The notes: generated from the letters alone by a model not told the origin. Counted from the stretch's first letter, positions 31,022 to 41,005 are shown. The stretch is 43,789 bases of DNA from Verrucomicrobiota bacterium (GCA_029560585.1 JAKQKQ010000173.1:1-43789); one strand, 5' to 3'. Numbers and translations: made by a program.

Positions 31022-32872
31022 ATGCCCACGGGGTTCCGAGATTCCACCCCCACGCCGCGCAGCGTGGCCAGCGCCCTCATCGCCGTGCTGCTGGTCGCCG
31101 CCTGTTCGCAAGAGGAATCGCCTTCGCGCCGGATGTCAGATCCGGGAGCCCGGGCGGCGCTGCGTTCCGACGACGGCCCGTCGCTCCAGCTCAGCCAAAA
31201 GGATGAATCATACGCCACCGCGCTGGCGGAATACGCCCAGGGCATCCGGGCGCGCAGGGCGGGGCAACTTGATCGCGCGCTCCTGCTCTGGCACGATGCC
31301 GCGGGTCGCGATGCCGGCCTCACCAATCTGGCCCTCGGCCTCGCGCACGAATTCCTCCAGCGCGGAGACACGAACCGCGCCCTCGCCAATCTCGACCGGA
31401 TCCGAGAGCAACTTCCCGATGATCCGCTCATGCAGCTGCGCCTCGCCGTCGATTTCCGCAGGACGGGACGCCCGGACGACGCCCGCGAGGCCGCCATGCG
31501 CGCCCTGGACGGAGAACAATCAGGCCATCTTGCCCAGGCCGTGCTCTATGACTTGGACGCCAACCAGTATGGCCCCCAGATCGCCATCGACTTCCTGCGC
31601 ATCCGCGCCAAGGACAACGCCGATGATAGCGCGTTTTGGGAATTCGTAGGCCGCAGCTACGCCGACATTCTCTCGGAGCACGATAAGCTCGGCGTCAAAG
31701 ACATCGCCATCAAGACACTCCCCCTCTTCGAGGCGGGCGCCGCACTGCCCAACGCCGGTCCAGCGCTCAAGCTGAAGATCGCGCAGCTCCGCATCTACGC
31801 GGAAAAACCCGCCGAGGCCCTGCCCATCCTTGGGCCCCTGGTCCACTCAGAATCCGCGGTCGCCTCCGACGCGCGGCGCCTCTTGGCCGCCGTCTATGCG
31901 CAGCTCGGTCGCCACAACGACCTCATCCCCCTGCTCGAACGCATCGTCGGCGAACGACCCGACCGCCCCGACCTCCTCGTCAGCCTTGCGGACGTCTATG
32001 GCCGGATCGGCCGCCGCGACGAGATGCGCAGGGCCCTTGACGCCGCCCGCCAGAAGGGGATCCCGCTCGGCGACCTCGCCGCCATGAGCGAACGCCACAA
32101 GGATTGGGAATACGCCGAACGGTTTCTCCGCGAGATAGTCAATGGCCCTGTCGCATCCCCAAACCCCTATCTCGATCTCCACAGGCTGTTGTCCGAGATC
32201 CTGAAACGTCACGCCGATTCCCTCCAGATGCTCGAGCAGGCGTCAAAACGTTTCCCGGCATCCATCCCCCTGCGGCTCGCCGCCGCGAACGCCGCAACCG
32301 AGATGCACGACTTCGATCGCGCGCTGGCCGCCCTCGCGGAGGCCGAGAAGATCGCCGAGTTCGGCGAGCAACAGGCCAGCCTGCCCTTCATCTGGTTTAA
32401 CCGCGGCATCGTGTTCGAGCGCAAGGGAGATCTCGCCGAGGCCGAGGGCTGGCTCCGCAAGACAATCGGGGCCCAGCCCCGCCACCACCCCGCCATGAAT
32501 TACCTCAGCTACACATGGGCCGACCGGGGCATCAACCTGGCCGAGGCCCTCGAGCTGGTGCAAAAGGCCCTGGAATTGGAACCCGGCAACACCGCGTATC
32601 TCGATACCCTCGGGTGGGTCTACTTCCGACTGGGTCGCCTTGACGAGGCACTCGCCGAAGTCGACCGCGCGCTCAAGGCCGAGCCCGACGAGCCCGAGAT
32701 CCTCCAGCACCGCGGCGACATCCTCGAGAAACTCGGGCGCCACCAGGATGCCCGAGAGTCGTGGGAGAAGGCCCTGAAACTCGATCCCGATCGCGCCACG
32801 CAGATCCGCCAACGGCTCGGGCCAAAGGCACCCGCTGCCACCCCCACCCCCCAGCCGCAGGCGAATCCATAG
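31022..32872 (+). CDS. TPR-repeat lipoprotein
   Basis: This protein of 616 residues has a lipoprotein signal (SVASALIAVLLVAACSQEES, lipobox VAAC). The rest is tetratricopeptide repeats, for example AEYAQGIRARRAGQLDRALL near the start and, near the end, YLDTLGWVYFRLGRLDEALA and ILQHRGDILEKLGRHQDARE. HPAMNYLSYTWADRGINLAE is the pattern of the outer-membrane TPR proteins of the BamD/PilF-like and tetratricopeptide 'MNYLGY' group. It ends in a Pro/Thr/Gln tail. The role is likely scaffolding at the outer membrane. I chose ATG 31022 because AAGG lies seven bases before it; 31004 is also possible. Confidence 0.8.
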   Translation: MPTGFRDSTPTPRSVASALIAVLLVAACSQEESPSRRMSDPGARAALRSDDGPSLQLSQKDESYATALAEYAQGIRARRAGQLDRALLLWHDAAGRDAGLTNLALGLAHEFLQRGDTNRALANLDRIREQLPDDPLMQLRLAVDFRRTGRPDDAREAAMRALDGEQSGHLAQAVLYDLDANQYGPQIAIDFLRIRAKDNADDSAFWEFVGRSYADILSEHDKLGVKDIAIKTLPLFEAGAALPNAGPALKLKIAQLRIYAEKPAEALPILGPLVHSESAVASDARRLLAAVYAQLGRHNDLIPLLERIVGERPDRPDLLVSLADVYGRIGRRDEMRRALDAARQKGIPLGDLAAMSERHKDWEYAERFLREIVNGPVASPNPYLDLHRLLSEILKRHADSLQMLEQASKRFPASIPLRLAAANAATEMHDFDRALAALAEAEKIAEFGEQQASLPFIWFNRGIVFERKGDLAEAEGWLRKTIGAQPRHHPAMNYLSYTWADRGINLAEALELVQKALELEPGNTAYLDTLGWVYFRLGRLDEALAEVDRALKAEPDEPEILQHRGDILEKLGRHQDARESWEKALKLDPDRATQIRQRLGPKAPAATPTPQPQANP

Positions 32873-32879
32873 GGGTCTC

Positions 32880-32894
32880 TTGGACTCGGTCCAA
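32880..32894. terminator. Small hairpin between convergent genes
   Basis: TTGGAC-TCG-GTCCAA is a perfect six-base stem with a three-base loop. It lies in the 30-base gap between the TPR lipoprotein and the convergent glycosyltransferase. There is no U-tract on either strand, so it is only a weak terminator candidate. Confidence 0.35.
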
Positions 32895-32902
32895 CAGCCG
32901 GA

Positions 32903-34531
32903 CTAACCGTTCTGGAGGCCCCGACCCCCGATGGGCCAGCTCATCAGTGCGACGGTGATCGGGCTAAGCATCATGGCCCCGAGGGCGAACTGGAGCATGG
33001 CGGGGCCGAATCCTGGATTGTCGCACGCCGCCCTGGGCCAAAGCGCCAGTGCCAAGAGGGAGATGGGGAGCATTTGCGCGGCATCCCAAAGGGGGTTGCA
33101 TCGGATCTGGGCGTTTCTGAAAGGACGCGGGGACCACCGCGCACGCACGGGCCCCAGAAGGAATGCGACTGTCCTCGGCCATATGAGTCCGGTGAAGAGC
33201 AGCAGGCGCAAAACGGAGGCGACGATGACGGTGCGCAGGGAGCGCCCGGCCAGTTTCTTGGTGATGAGCGGCGCCGAGACGACGATGGCGAGCAGAAAGT
33301 ACGCGGGGGCGGCGGCGTGCATGAGGGTCATGTCGTGACGGTAGGCCAGACAGGCCAGCAAGATCGCCGCGCATCCGCCGTACTGCGCCAGGTAGTTGGA
33401 GAGGGCGAGGAGCAGATAGACCGACGGGCGCCAAGGGGGCCTCTTGCGCAGGAGATAGTGCCACCACTGCCCACATCCACGCGCCCAGCGTGCGTCGCGG
33501 CGCAACCAGGCGCTGGCTGGTTCCTCGGGCCTTTCGGAGGTCGCGGCGGCCTGGGTCATGAAACATGATTTTCCGTGGGCGGCAAGAGATGCCGATTCGA
33601 TCATGTCGTGCGACAGGTAGTCGGTCCGCAGGTGCCTGGAGAACTCGGAGGGACGGCAGATGAAGTTGTGCCCAAAGCAAGGGGCCTGATTTCCGAAGAT
33701 CAGCGCGAAGATGCCGGCGTGGAAACTGGATGCGGAGGATTCTTCCTCCTCGAGCCAGCCGAAAATGGTTCGCCCGCCGGTGACGCGGATGCTGGTTTGG
33801 ATGAGGTGGGGCCTTGGCGCATATCGCTCCATCGCAAACAGCAGCCGGTGCACGACGTCGGTTCCCTCCAGATCGCGGGCGCCGATGGGGCGGAGCGAGC
33901 TGTCGGCGTCGAGCACCATCATGTATTCGAAGGCATGGCCGTGATCTTTGAGCCACAGGGAAAGGCTCCCCGGTTTGCTTCTTAGCTGGGGAGGCTTATC
34001 CCGATACTCCACGACGCGGATGCGGCCACACTGCGGTCCGTGTCCGGCCTCTTCGAGCATCTGACGCGCACGGCGCACGACCGCTTGCTCCGACTCTCTC
34101 TGGGCCGACGGGGAGTCGAAGAGGATGAACAGGGGTGCGGCGCGGGGTGTGAGCTGGATGATTTCGGCGATATTCTTGGCGAAGGCCTCGGAATCCTCCG
34201 GCGTGGACGCCTCGTTGTGGGCGGGGATGACGAGGGCGAGCCCCGCCGCGGCGCGCTCGGCATCCTCCCGTTCCGCCGGTGACAGCGCCAGCGGCACCGG
34301 ATCTGGACCGCAAAGGCCCCGGAAGCGAGCGAGCGACCAGATCGTCAGGAGGGTGCAGTCCCAGGCGGAGTACGCCAAGAGGCATCCCAGGGTTATGGTC
34401 CAGCCGACCCAGAGAAAGCCATTCTCGTCACGCAGGTGGCATGAGGCGAGGAAAAGGGCGATCTCAAAGACCAGCGTCCATGCCGCCCAAATCGAGAAGA
34501 CCGTCCCGCCATGGAGCGAATGTTTCGTCAT
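32903..34531 (-). CDS. Membrane glycosyltransferase family 2 (MdoH/BcsA-like)
   Basis: This 542-residue protein has two N-terminal helices (FSIWAAWTLVFEIALFLASC, TITLGCLLAYSAWDCTLLTI), a GT-A catalytic domain and about five C-terminal helices. LALVIPAHNEASTPEDSEAF starts the nucleotide fold. FEYMMVLDADSSLRPIGARD carries the DxD-type metal site. FGHNFICRPSEFSRHL and DYLSHDMIESASLAAHGK match the acceptor-site region of MdoH glucan glucosyltransferase, where the base is an Asp. WLRRDARWARGCGQWWHYL is the Q/RxxRW motif of processive synthases. It probably polymerises and extrudes a glucan or similar polymer. The start at 34531 overlaps the membrane-fusion gene by 68 bases. Confidence 0.82.
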   Translation of the reverse strand: MTKHSLHGGTVFSIWAAWTLVFEIALFLASCHLRDENGFLWVGWTITLGCLLAYSAWDCTLLTIWSLARFRGLCGPDPVPLALSPAEREDAERAAAGLALVIPAHNEASTPEDSEAFAKNIAEIIQLTPRAAPLFILFDSPSAQRESEQAVVRRARQMLEEAGHGPQCGRIRVVEYRDKPPQLRSKPGSLSLWLKDHGHAFEYMMVLDADSSLRPIGARDLEGTDVVHRLLFAMERYAPRPHLIQTSIRVTGGRTIFGWLEEEESSASSFHAGIFALIFGNQAPCFGHNFICRPSEFSRHLRTDYLSHDMIESASLAAHGKSCFMTQAAATSERPEEPASAWLRRDARWARGCGQWWHYLLRKRPPWRPSVYLLLALSNYLAQYGGCAAILLACLAYRHDMTLMHAAAPAYFLLAIVVSAPLITKKLAGRSLRTVIVASVLRLLLFTGLIWPRTVAFLLGPVRARWSPRPFRNAQIRCNPLWDAAQMLPISLLALALWPRAACDNPGFGPAMLQFALGAMMLSPITVALMSWPIGGRGLQNG

Positions 34532-36353
34532 GTGAAAAGATGACCCTGATGCGCGCCTCGCTACCGGATATGGCGGAGAGTCCGCCGGACACGCGGAGGG
34601 GCAAGACCCATATGCCGGGTGCGAGGGGCACGCAGCGGGTCCAGGCCGCCTCCAGGAGAGGGGGTTTCGACGCGTCCAGGGCGAATTGCGGGGGACTGGG
34701 CGAGTCCGGGGGGGGCGATGGGACCAGGGCGTGCAGCTCACTGTCGCCGCCAATCATCCGCACCACCGGTTCGCCGACCTTGGCGTATTCTCCTTCGGCG
34801 GCGCACAGTTCCTGCACCCGGCCCCGGCAGGGGGCGAGGAGGCGATGGCGCCGGCGCAAGAGGCGATAATTTTCAAGCTCGGCCTTAGCGGTGCCGGCTG
34901 TCCTCTCGGCCACCAGGACCAGGGTCCGTGCCTTGTCGCGTTCGAGGGAGAGCAGCTTGTGGTCGAGATGGGGGAGCGAACCCGACTCGAACAGTTTGTC
35001 ATTTGTCTCCCAATTCGCATCGGCGATGGAAACGTTCAGCTTCGCCGCTTCGATCTCCGATTGGGCGCGCTCATAGATCTGCTCGTGCCGACGAATAAGG
35101 TTTTCGATCTCCTCGGGGTCGAGTTCGGCCAGCAGCTCACCCTCTTCGACGGTCTGGCCGGCCGATACGGGCAATGATTTGATCTTTCCCGACAGCTCGA
35201 AGGCCACGTCGAGCTTCTTGGCGTGGACCCACAGCGCGGGAATCGTCATCGCGGATCTGGAAACCGCGCGCGCGGCCGATGGCCGCCTATCGGTTCCGGC
35301 GGGCACCGCGGCCGGGGCGTGGCGGCCTTCTTCGGCGCGCCCCGGGAGTATCGATCCGCCGGGAAACAGCCCCTTGGCCCAGTCCATGGGGGAAGGCGTG
35401 ATGACGCTTCCGAACATGAACAGCCCGAAGTCGGCGGGCAGATCGTGCACGGGGGTTGCTGAGATGGTGGCCCATGCCTCGGGATTTGATCCCAATGGTT
35501 GCTTGGAGTAGGCCTGCAAGGACCGGATGTCCACGATTGCCGGGACGGTCAGCCGGCGATCGGGGGCGGTGAATTCGGCCCGGATCTTCCCCCGCCTGAG
35601 GAAATCCAGGGTTTGCGGGAGGGGCGCGTGCACCCGCAACTGCATGCGCGACCCCTCGGGGATGATGCGGGCGACCTCGGCATTCTTCTCAACTCGGCCC
35701 GGCACAGGCAAGTCGGTCGCCAACACGCCCCGGCAGGGGCAGCGAATAAACCGATCCTTCTCTTGGGCCTCAACGAGGCGGCGCTCCGCGGCGACCAGGT
35801 CCAGATCCCGGGCCAGTTGCAGGATCTCGCGGCGCAACTCATCCCGCGGCTCCTGCAGTTGGAGATTGGGCATTTCTTCGTCGCGGAGAAGTAGGTCGAG
35901 GACGAACCGGCGCTGCCTCAGGCGGACGGCCTCCAGTTTTTCGCCGTGTGTCTGGGACTCTATGACGCCGAGCACGGTGCCCGGGGCGAGTGGCGTACCC
36001 GCCGGGAGGGTGTCACCCGAGAAGAAGCCCTCGATCGGCGACCGCAATGCCAATGGTGCCGCAGGTACTGCCTCGACATACGATCGGCCCAGACTCATGC
36101 GCCCTGGGCGCAGGGAGGCCAGGAGCAAGACGAGGGCCAGGACGGCTACAAGCAGGACGCTCACGAGGATGAGGACCTGCTTGGACCAACCCGCGGGGAC
36201 GAATACGGCCTCCTGTTGCGGGACAGCCTCTAGGTCTGGGGCCATTGGCGCGAATCGGCTCTTGACCGGTGCCGCGGCCGAGGGTCGCCCATCTGGTCCC
36301 CGTCCCTCGTGATCGCCCCCACGGGAGAGGACTAGCTTTGATCTCGGTTTCAT
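34464..36353 (-). CDS. Tandem HlyD-like membrane-fusion protein
   Basis: This protein of 629 residues has one membrane helix (about 60-83, VLILVSVLLVAVLALVLLLA) and two HlyD-like units. The first has a lipoyl half-motif (RSPIEGFFSGDTLPAGTPLA), a coiled hairpin (QLARDLDLVAAERRLVEAQE) and CPCRGVLATDLPVPGRVEKN. The second begins at KKLDVAFELSGKIKSLPVSA, has the hairpin IRRHEQIYERAQSEIEAAKL and returns with LLAPCRGRVQELCAAEGEYA. Single-unit proteins of this kind (Alg44-, BcsA-associated or efflux-type) bridge inner and outer membrane. Two in one chain is unusual. Coupling to the glycosyltransferase suggests joint polymer export. The ATG at 36353 is chosen because the upstream Arg/Pro-rich part is not family-like. 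Confidence 0.8.
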   Translation of the reverse strand: MKPRSKLVLSRGGDHEGRGPDGRPSAAAPVKSRFAPMAPDLEAVPQQEAVFVPAGWSKQVLILVSVLLVAVLALVLLLASLRPGRMSLGRSYVEAVPAAPLALRSPIEGFFSGDTLPAGTPLAPGTVLGVIESQTHGEKLEAVRLRQRRFVLDLLLRDEEMPNLQLQEPRDELRREILQLARDLDLVAAERRLVEAQEKDRFIRCPCRGVLATDLPVPGRVEKNAEVARIIPEGSRMQLRVHAPLPQTLDFLRRGKIRAEFTAPDRRLTVPAIVDIRSLQAYSKQPLGSNPEAWATISATPVHDLPADFGLFMFGSVITPSPMDWAKGLFPGGSILPGRAEEGRHAPAAVPAGTDRRPSAARAVSRSAMTIPALWVHAKKLDVAFELSGKIKSLPVSAGQTVEEGELLAELDPEEIENLIRRHEQIYERAQSEIEAAKLNVSIADANWETNDKLFESGSLPHLDHKLLSLERDKARTLVLVAERTAGTAKAELENYRLLRRRHRLLAPCRGRVQELCAAEGEYAKVGEPVVRMIGGDSELHALVPSPPPDSPSPPQFALDASKPPLLEAAWTRCVPLAPGIWVLPLRVSGGLSAISGSEARIRVIFSHDETFAPWRDGLLDLGGMDAGL

Positions 36354-36405
36354 CTCATCTCGGGCTCGCAGCGATCCGGTAACGCCCCCAGGCCATGGCG
36401 GCGAT

Positions 36406-37122
36406 CTACCTGCCCGCGCGCTTCGGGGTTTTCTGGGTTCCTCCGCCCTGCGGCGAACCCGACGCGGTTTTGCTCCCCTTTGCCAATGGTTCAATCAACC
36501 GTTCCGCGGCCAGATTCGCTACGATCTTCCAGTCTTGGCGGTACAACTCCGGATCCGCCCAATAACCCTCGTTGTTAGAACCCTTCGGTTGCTTCGCGCC
36601 TTTCGCCACCACCGCATTCTTCTGCCACAATTGCTTGCCGCCGCTGTCGCGCAGCGTTGACACGACCATCATCGTAGGCTGCATCCGCCGCATCTCCCCC
36701 AGGCTCTTGACGCTGATCTGCATCGAATAGTATTTGATCTGGAGTTGGAACTGTCCCTGCGCCGGCGCTGCGCCCACCTGATCGAAAACCCCCGCGCCTT
36801 TCAGCCGCTCGATGAACGCCGTGCGGAACATCTCCGCCACGTCGATGTTATTGGCCCGGGCCAAATCCGCGTACTTGTTTCGAGGGTCGGTATTGCCCGC
36901 AGAGGCCACCGCGCCACCGATGGCCCCAAACAGGCCCGCCCCCCAGGCCCCCGTGGCTCCCGAGTAGCCCATGCCATTCTTCGGCATCGTGACCTCCTCG
37001 GCCACGGAAACCGTCGACACCCCCTTGAAACCACCCGCATGTCCGGCGAGCGCCGGCATCAATCCCGCGGCGAGCACCGCCATGGCTTTCGTTATGTCCT
37101 TCATCGATTTGTCATCCTCCAT
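36406..37122 (-). CDS. Exported protein of unknown function
   Basis: This 238-residue protein has a signal peptide (ITKAMAVLAAGLMPALAGHA). A Gly/Ala-rich stretch follows (YSGATGAWGAGLFGAIGGAV), then a globular part with RANNIDVAEMFRTAFIERLK, FQLQIKYYSMQISVKSLGEM and QPTMMVVSTLRDSGGKQLWQ. That pattern (a helix, then antiparallel strands, with a call to 'lysine/gluc' type DUFs) resembles the small outer-membrane or periplasmic proteins that adopt a CsgG/LpoB-like fold, but I cannot be sure. The ATG at 37122 overlaps the stop of the upstream matrixin gene (TGATG). The ATG at 37104 has GGAGG before it and is an alternative. It lies 52 bases before the membrane-fusion gene. Confidence 0.65.
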   Translation of the reverse strand: MEDDKSMKDITKAMAVLAAGLMPALAGHAGGFKGVSTVSVAEEVTMPKNGMGYSGATGAWGAGLFGAIGGAVASAGNTDPRNKYADLARANNIDVAEMFRTAFIERLKGAGVFDQVGAAPAQGQFQLQIKYYSMQISVKSLGEMRRMQPTMMVVSTLRDSGGKQLWQKNAVVAKGAKQPKGSNNEGYWADPELYRQDWKIVANLAAERLIEPLAKGSKTASGSPQGGGTQKTPKRAGR

Positions 37123-40100
37123 CAGGGTGCCACCTGCACCCGGTAGAATTTCGACTGTTCACTCCCCCCGAAATCCGTGAAAATGCTCGCCCCCGTTGTC
37201 GCCGCATTGGTCGCGCTGATCCCGCGCCAAGAACCGAGGCTTAGGTTGGTGCCCGACAGCACCAGATACCGCTTCCGCGGAACGCTGCTCCACACCAGCT
37301 CCACGCTCCCCGTCGGGCTCCGGTCGATGCTCAGGATCCGCAACAGCGACTCCCGGTCATCCGGATCGGTCCCCGCGATGGACTCGCCCCCATCGGGCAT
37401 GCCATCCCCATCCGCATCGAGGTTCCCGTCCCCCGCGATCCACGGGTCGCGGTACGCCAGCTCCCACCCGTCGGGCATGCCGTCGCCGTCGGTGTCCGCA
37501 AGCGACGGATTCAGCCCGTAGCGCGCCTCCCATTGGCTCGCCACGTCGTCCCCGTCACCGTCCACGAACTCGTCGGCGCCGATGTCACACCCCACCCCAG
37601 CAGGCCTTGACTCCCAGTCCATGTCGGAATTCAACCATGGAGCGATGTCCCTTCCCGCATCGATGTTCCTAGACTCCCTCGCCAGGTGCCAATCGAACAC
37701 CGCATACGCGCAGCCCGCCGTCGCGACCCCGCTCATATCTCCCCAAACAGTGATCGTCGTCGCCGTGTTCGTCACAATGCAGAACTGCAGCCACTGGTTC
37801 GTATTCGGATTAATGGTCAAACCACAAAGTGCCCCCGGCACGAGCATGGCCGAACTATCAATCAAAACGGACTTCCAGGCATCGCGGTCATACGAAACAG
37901 CCGCCACCGACCCACAGGGGGCGCCAACGAACTCTGGCACCCAATCGACATTATTCGCCACCCCGTGATGCGGTCCGTTCCGCACCAGACTATTTATGTC
38001 CGCCGCACTATTGTACGTGTTCGTCGTATCATAATCCCAGTAGTTGCCATGACCGTTTGCATAGAAATCATTCGACCATACATCCGGATCCGCGTCTGAT
38101 CGTCCCTCCCATATCCCGTAGCCTGAATTCAGAGCAAACACGTTATTGAACGCATCTATCGTATCGTCATTACCCGGACTTCGTATGCTCAGGGCGCTCC
38201 CCCGATTCAATGCTACTGTGTTGCCCAATAGCATCAGATTCTGGCTCTGCTTACTCACATCCATGACGGCATTTGTCTCACCAGCCATCGAGGCATTTCC
38301 GATGATGAGATTGTTGCATGCGGTTGAATCGAGCCAGGTGTAGTACCCATAGAATCTGATGCCCGAGCCATTTGTTGCCTGGTTGCCCACGATCCTGTTG
38401 GCGATTATCGATGGCCTGGCATTATCCGATCCGATTCCCCCTCCGCCACTCGCTGAATTCCCCACAAACACGTTGTCCTGAATGGTCGATCGAGTCAGAG
38501 ATCCATGCACAGATATGCCACCGCCATCGGTTGCACTGTTCGCTACGAAAACGTTTCTCAAGAAATACTCGCGATAACCATTGCACCACGCGCCGCCACC
38601 TCTGTTGGCGGCGATCAGATTATCGGCGACTTCCACCGAGATGGCGTACTGGTTTTGGAAGAGTTGTATCCCACAGCCCGCGTTGTCGATTATAGAATTT
38701 CCGAGGATCACAGGATAACTGTCGTATATGTCGCACGCCACCCCCCCGGACGTCGCCGTCACCCGGTTATTTATGATCACGGGTGCGGTCGGATCACGCG
38801 ATGAGATCGCCTGGATATTGTTTGTTATGACGTTCCCGACCACGGTGCTGCGGCCCTTGGCCGCCACTCCGAGGGCGCCATCTTGGATCACCATGCCGTC
38901 GAGTCGGGAATGGTCGGCTGCGACGACGACGGTGGCCGCCGAATTCCCCGCTTGGATCGTGCGATAGAGTTCCGTGTCGCGCTCCCAGTTCGCCGGGTTG
39001 AAGCCCCCGAGGACGGCGAGGTGGCTGGGGATCGTGACGGTTTCGGCATACGTGCCTGCGGCGACCGCGAGCGCCGCCGGCCGGTTTGCCGTTGCCGTGG
39101 CATGGTTAATGGCATAGAGGATGGTGGCCCACGGGCTGGCCATGGTCCCGTCGCCGCCCGAATCGCTGCCCGCCGTGCCGCTGACGTGATGCACGACAGG
39201 AGTCTGCTCTTTGATGGAAACCGCATATTGCGTGCCTGCACCGGCTCGGGCACTGAAGACCGCCCATGCGTCCGCATGCCTGACGCTGATGCTGTAAATG
39301 CCGTTTGTCTGTGGCAGGAAGTGGATCCACGAGTCGGTCGTGGGATCCTTCTGCGCGGAGAGAATGCGGCTCTTGGAGTCGGTGAGGATTGTGTAGGCGC
39401 CCGCATTTTCACCGTGATCGGTAGTCCGTATGATGTACTCTTTGTCGGCGGCAGCCGCGAACGAGAAACAATCGACATCGTACGCGGGATAGATGTTGTG
39501 GAATTCCTTTTTGCCGTCGGTGGAAATGGTCCTGGCTTGGACGGGGGTGTCGTCGTCTTCGAGGAGGTCGGCGACGTCACCGTCGCGGACGGCGAAGTTA
39601 GAGTTGGACGTGATGACAGCCGCGGCAACTGCCACAAGGGCGGCGTCCGCCTCTCGTGCGGCGTTCGCGTAGACCTGGGGTAAGAAGTCGACGTCGTACC
39701 AAGACTTGACGATGTCGTTGATAATGCTCCCGGTTGTCGCGCCTTTTGCCGCTTTTGGAAGAGGCTCGACTCGCAGGATGTAGCCGCCGGGCACGAGGCC
39801 ATCGATTCGGTACTGGCCGTTGGTGTCCGCGTAGCAGGCCACGACGTGGGAGAGGTCGTTGGTGAGGCGTGCAACGACGTGAGCCGAAGGCACCGCTCTC
39901 GAATTGTCCTGTCGGCGGATTTGGCCGGAGATCGAACCGAACGTGGTCGCGAAGGATGGCGAGGGATAGTACGCGGCGACACCGGCCTTATCGTCGGCGT
40001 ACAGTTCCCGTGCAGCCAAGCCGTCGGGATTGCTCTCGGCGAAGGGGTACATCGTGGCGGGGTAGGGCGCGCCGACGACGGAGTGGCACAGGCCGATGAA

Positions 40101-40721
40101 GTGTCCGATCTCGTGGGTGATGGTCGCCTGGATATCGATTTTGTCTCGCTCGCCCGTCACGCTCCACTGGGCGGTGGTGGAGAGCTGGATGTCGGCGTCC
40201 AGGATGGTCCCGGACGGGTAGGTGCCTTCGGGGATGTCGGGATCGGGGTCGCTGCCGCCGAAGGCGCTGTTGGTGCCGGTGAAGGTGTACTCGTCGTTGA
40301 GCACGAACTGGCAGGTCAGGCCCAGCACCCCGGAGGGCAGGCTGCCGAAACCCACGACGTTGTCCCCGTCGAGCTTCGGGCTGGGGGGCAGCGAGACGAT
40401 GTTGGTGCCCGAAGGGTTGTTGGTCGTGATCCCGCCGCAGGCGAATCGGATCTTGGTCTCGGGCGCCGATTGCCACGTTGCGAAGGAATTGCTCACGATG
40501 CCCTGGAACTGGGCCAGGCTGATGTTGGACAGGGTCGAGCCCGGGATCAGGTTGGTGCTGATCATCCAGGGGATGCCGTTGGAGAACGCGGCGTAGTCGT
40601 ACTGCCGCTCGTCCCAGAGGGTGTTGACGATGTTGGCGCGGGCGTCGTGGAACTGGAGGTTGCCATAGCCCCAGGAGAGAACCGGCACCAGCCCGATGAG
40701 ACCGCGGAGCGCGATGGCCAT
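37122..40721 (-). CDS. Secreted matrixin-type metalloprotease with beta-helix and Ca-binding repeats
   Basis: This protein of about 1,199 residues has a short signal (ALRGLIGLVPVLSWGYG). The protease domain carries ATITHEIGHFIGLCHSVVGA near residue 200, the full HExxHxxGxxH zinc motif of metzincins, with the Met-turn in PATMYPFAES. A carboxypeptidase-regulatory-like fold follows (ISGQIRRQDNSRAVPSAHVV to LRVEPL), then a PPC-like domain (FSFAAAADKEYIIRTTDHGE). A right-handed beta-helix of about 450 residues has repeats such as IQDNVFVGNSASGGGGIGSD. The C-terminus has Asp-rich repeats (SLADTDGDGMPDGWELAYRD), then a beta-sandwich ending in YRVQVAP. The start at 40721 is chosen because the longer frame translates the triple-hairpin repeat. 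Confidence 0.82.
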   Translation of the reverse strand: MAIALRGLIGLVPVLSWGYGNLQFHDARANIVNTLWDERQYDYAAFSNGIPWMISTNLIPGSTLSNISLAQFQGIVSNSFATWQSAPETKIRFACGGITTNNPSGTNIVSLPPSPKLDGDNVVGFGSLPSGVLGLTCQFVLNDEYTFTGTNSAFGGSDPDPDIPEGTYPSGTILDADIQLSTTAQWSVTGERDKIDIQATITHEIGHFIGLCHSVVGAPYPATMYPFAESNPDGLAARELYADDKAGVAAYYPSPSFATTFGSISGQIRRQDNSRAVPSAHVVARLTNDLSHVVACYADTNGQYRIDGLVPGGYILRVEPLPKAAKGATTGSIINDIVKSWYDVDFLPQVYANAAREADAALVAVAAAVITSNSNFAVRDGDVADLLEDDDTPVQARTISTDGKKEFHNIYPAYDVDCFSFAAAADKEYIIRTTDHGENAGAYTILTDSKSRILSAQKDPTTDSWIHFLPQTNGIYSISVRHADAWAVFSARAGAGTQYAVSIKEQTPVVHHVSGTAGSDSGGDGTMASPWATILYAINHATATANRPAALAVAAGTYAETVTIPSHLAVLGGFNPANWERDTELYRTIQAGNSAATVVVAADHSRLDGMVIQDGALGVAAKGRSTVVGNVITNNIQAISSRDPTAPVIINNRVTATSGGVACDIYDSYPVILGNSIIDNAGCGIQLFQNQYAISVEVADNLIAANRGGGAWCNGYREYFLRNVFVANSATDGGGISVHGSLTRSTIQDNVFVGNSASGGGGIGSDNARPSIIANRIVGNQATNGSGIRFYGYYTWLDSTACNNLIIGNASMAGETNAVMDVSKQSQNLMLLGNTVALNRGSALSIRSPGNDDTIDAFNNVFALNSGYGIWEGRSDADPDVWSNDFYANGHGNYWDYDTTNTYNSAADINSLVRNGPHHGVANNVDWVPEFVGAPCGSVAAVSYDRDAWKSVLIDSSAMLVPGALCGLTINPNTNQWLQFCIVTNTATTITVWGDMSGVATAGCAYAVFDWHLARESRNIDAGRDIAPWLNSDMDWESRPAGVGCDIGADEFVDGDGDDVASQWEARYGLNPSLADTDGDGMPDGWELAYRDPWIAGDGNLDADGDGMPDGGESIAGTDPDDRESLLRILSIDRSPTGSVELVWSSVPRKRYLVLSGTNLSLGSWRGISATNAATTGASIFTDFGGSEQSKFYRVQVAP

Positions 40722-40842
40722 CGCACGTGGGATGCGCGACCGCAAGCCATGCGCTTTGGCAGTCCGTTGAAAAACCTGTCCGCGGCCATGACCGACCCGG
40801 CCCGCGGGGCGAGCCTGTCTCAAAACCGAGTCGTCACATGGT

Positions 40843-40894
40843 GGCGTCTCGCAGAGACGCCCTACAGCTTTTGTAGGCCGCCTGTGCCAGGCGG
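40843..40894. repeat. Triple-hairpin repeat, copy 3
   Basis: GGCGTCTC-GCA-GAGACGCC, then CCTACA-GCTTT-TGTAGG, then CCGCCTG-TGC-CAGGCGG follow directly on one another. Compared with the copy at 22097-22148, hairpin 2 changes a C-G pair to T-A on both sides, so the stem is kept. It lies in the 284-base gap between the small exported protein and the matrixin gene, where nothing else is recognisable. Confidence 0.85.
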
Positions 40895-41005
40895 CGCCGT
40901 TCCCAGAGTTTTGAGGCGGACTTAGGCCGCGGGCCCTCCCGACATAATCTGGGGAGGGACGCCGGCCTCGGCATCCAAAGGCATCTTTCAATGGGCCGTT
41001 AGCCC

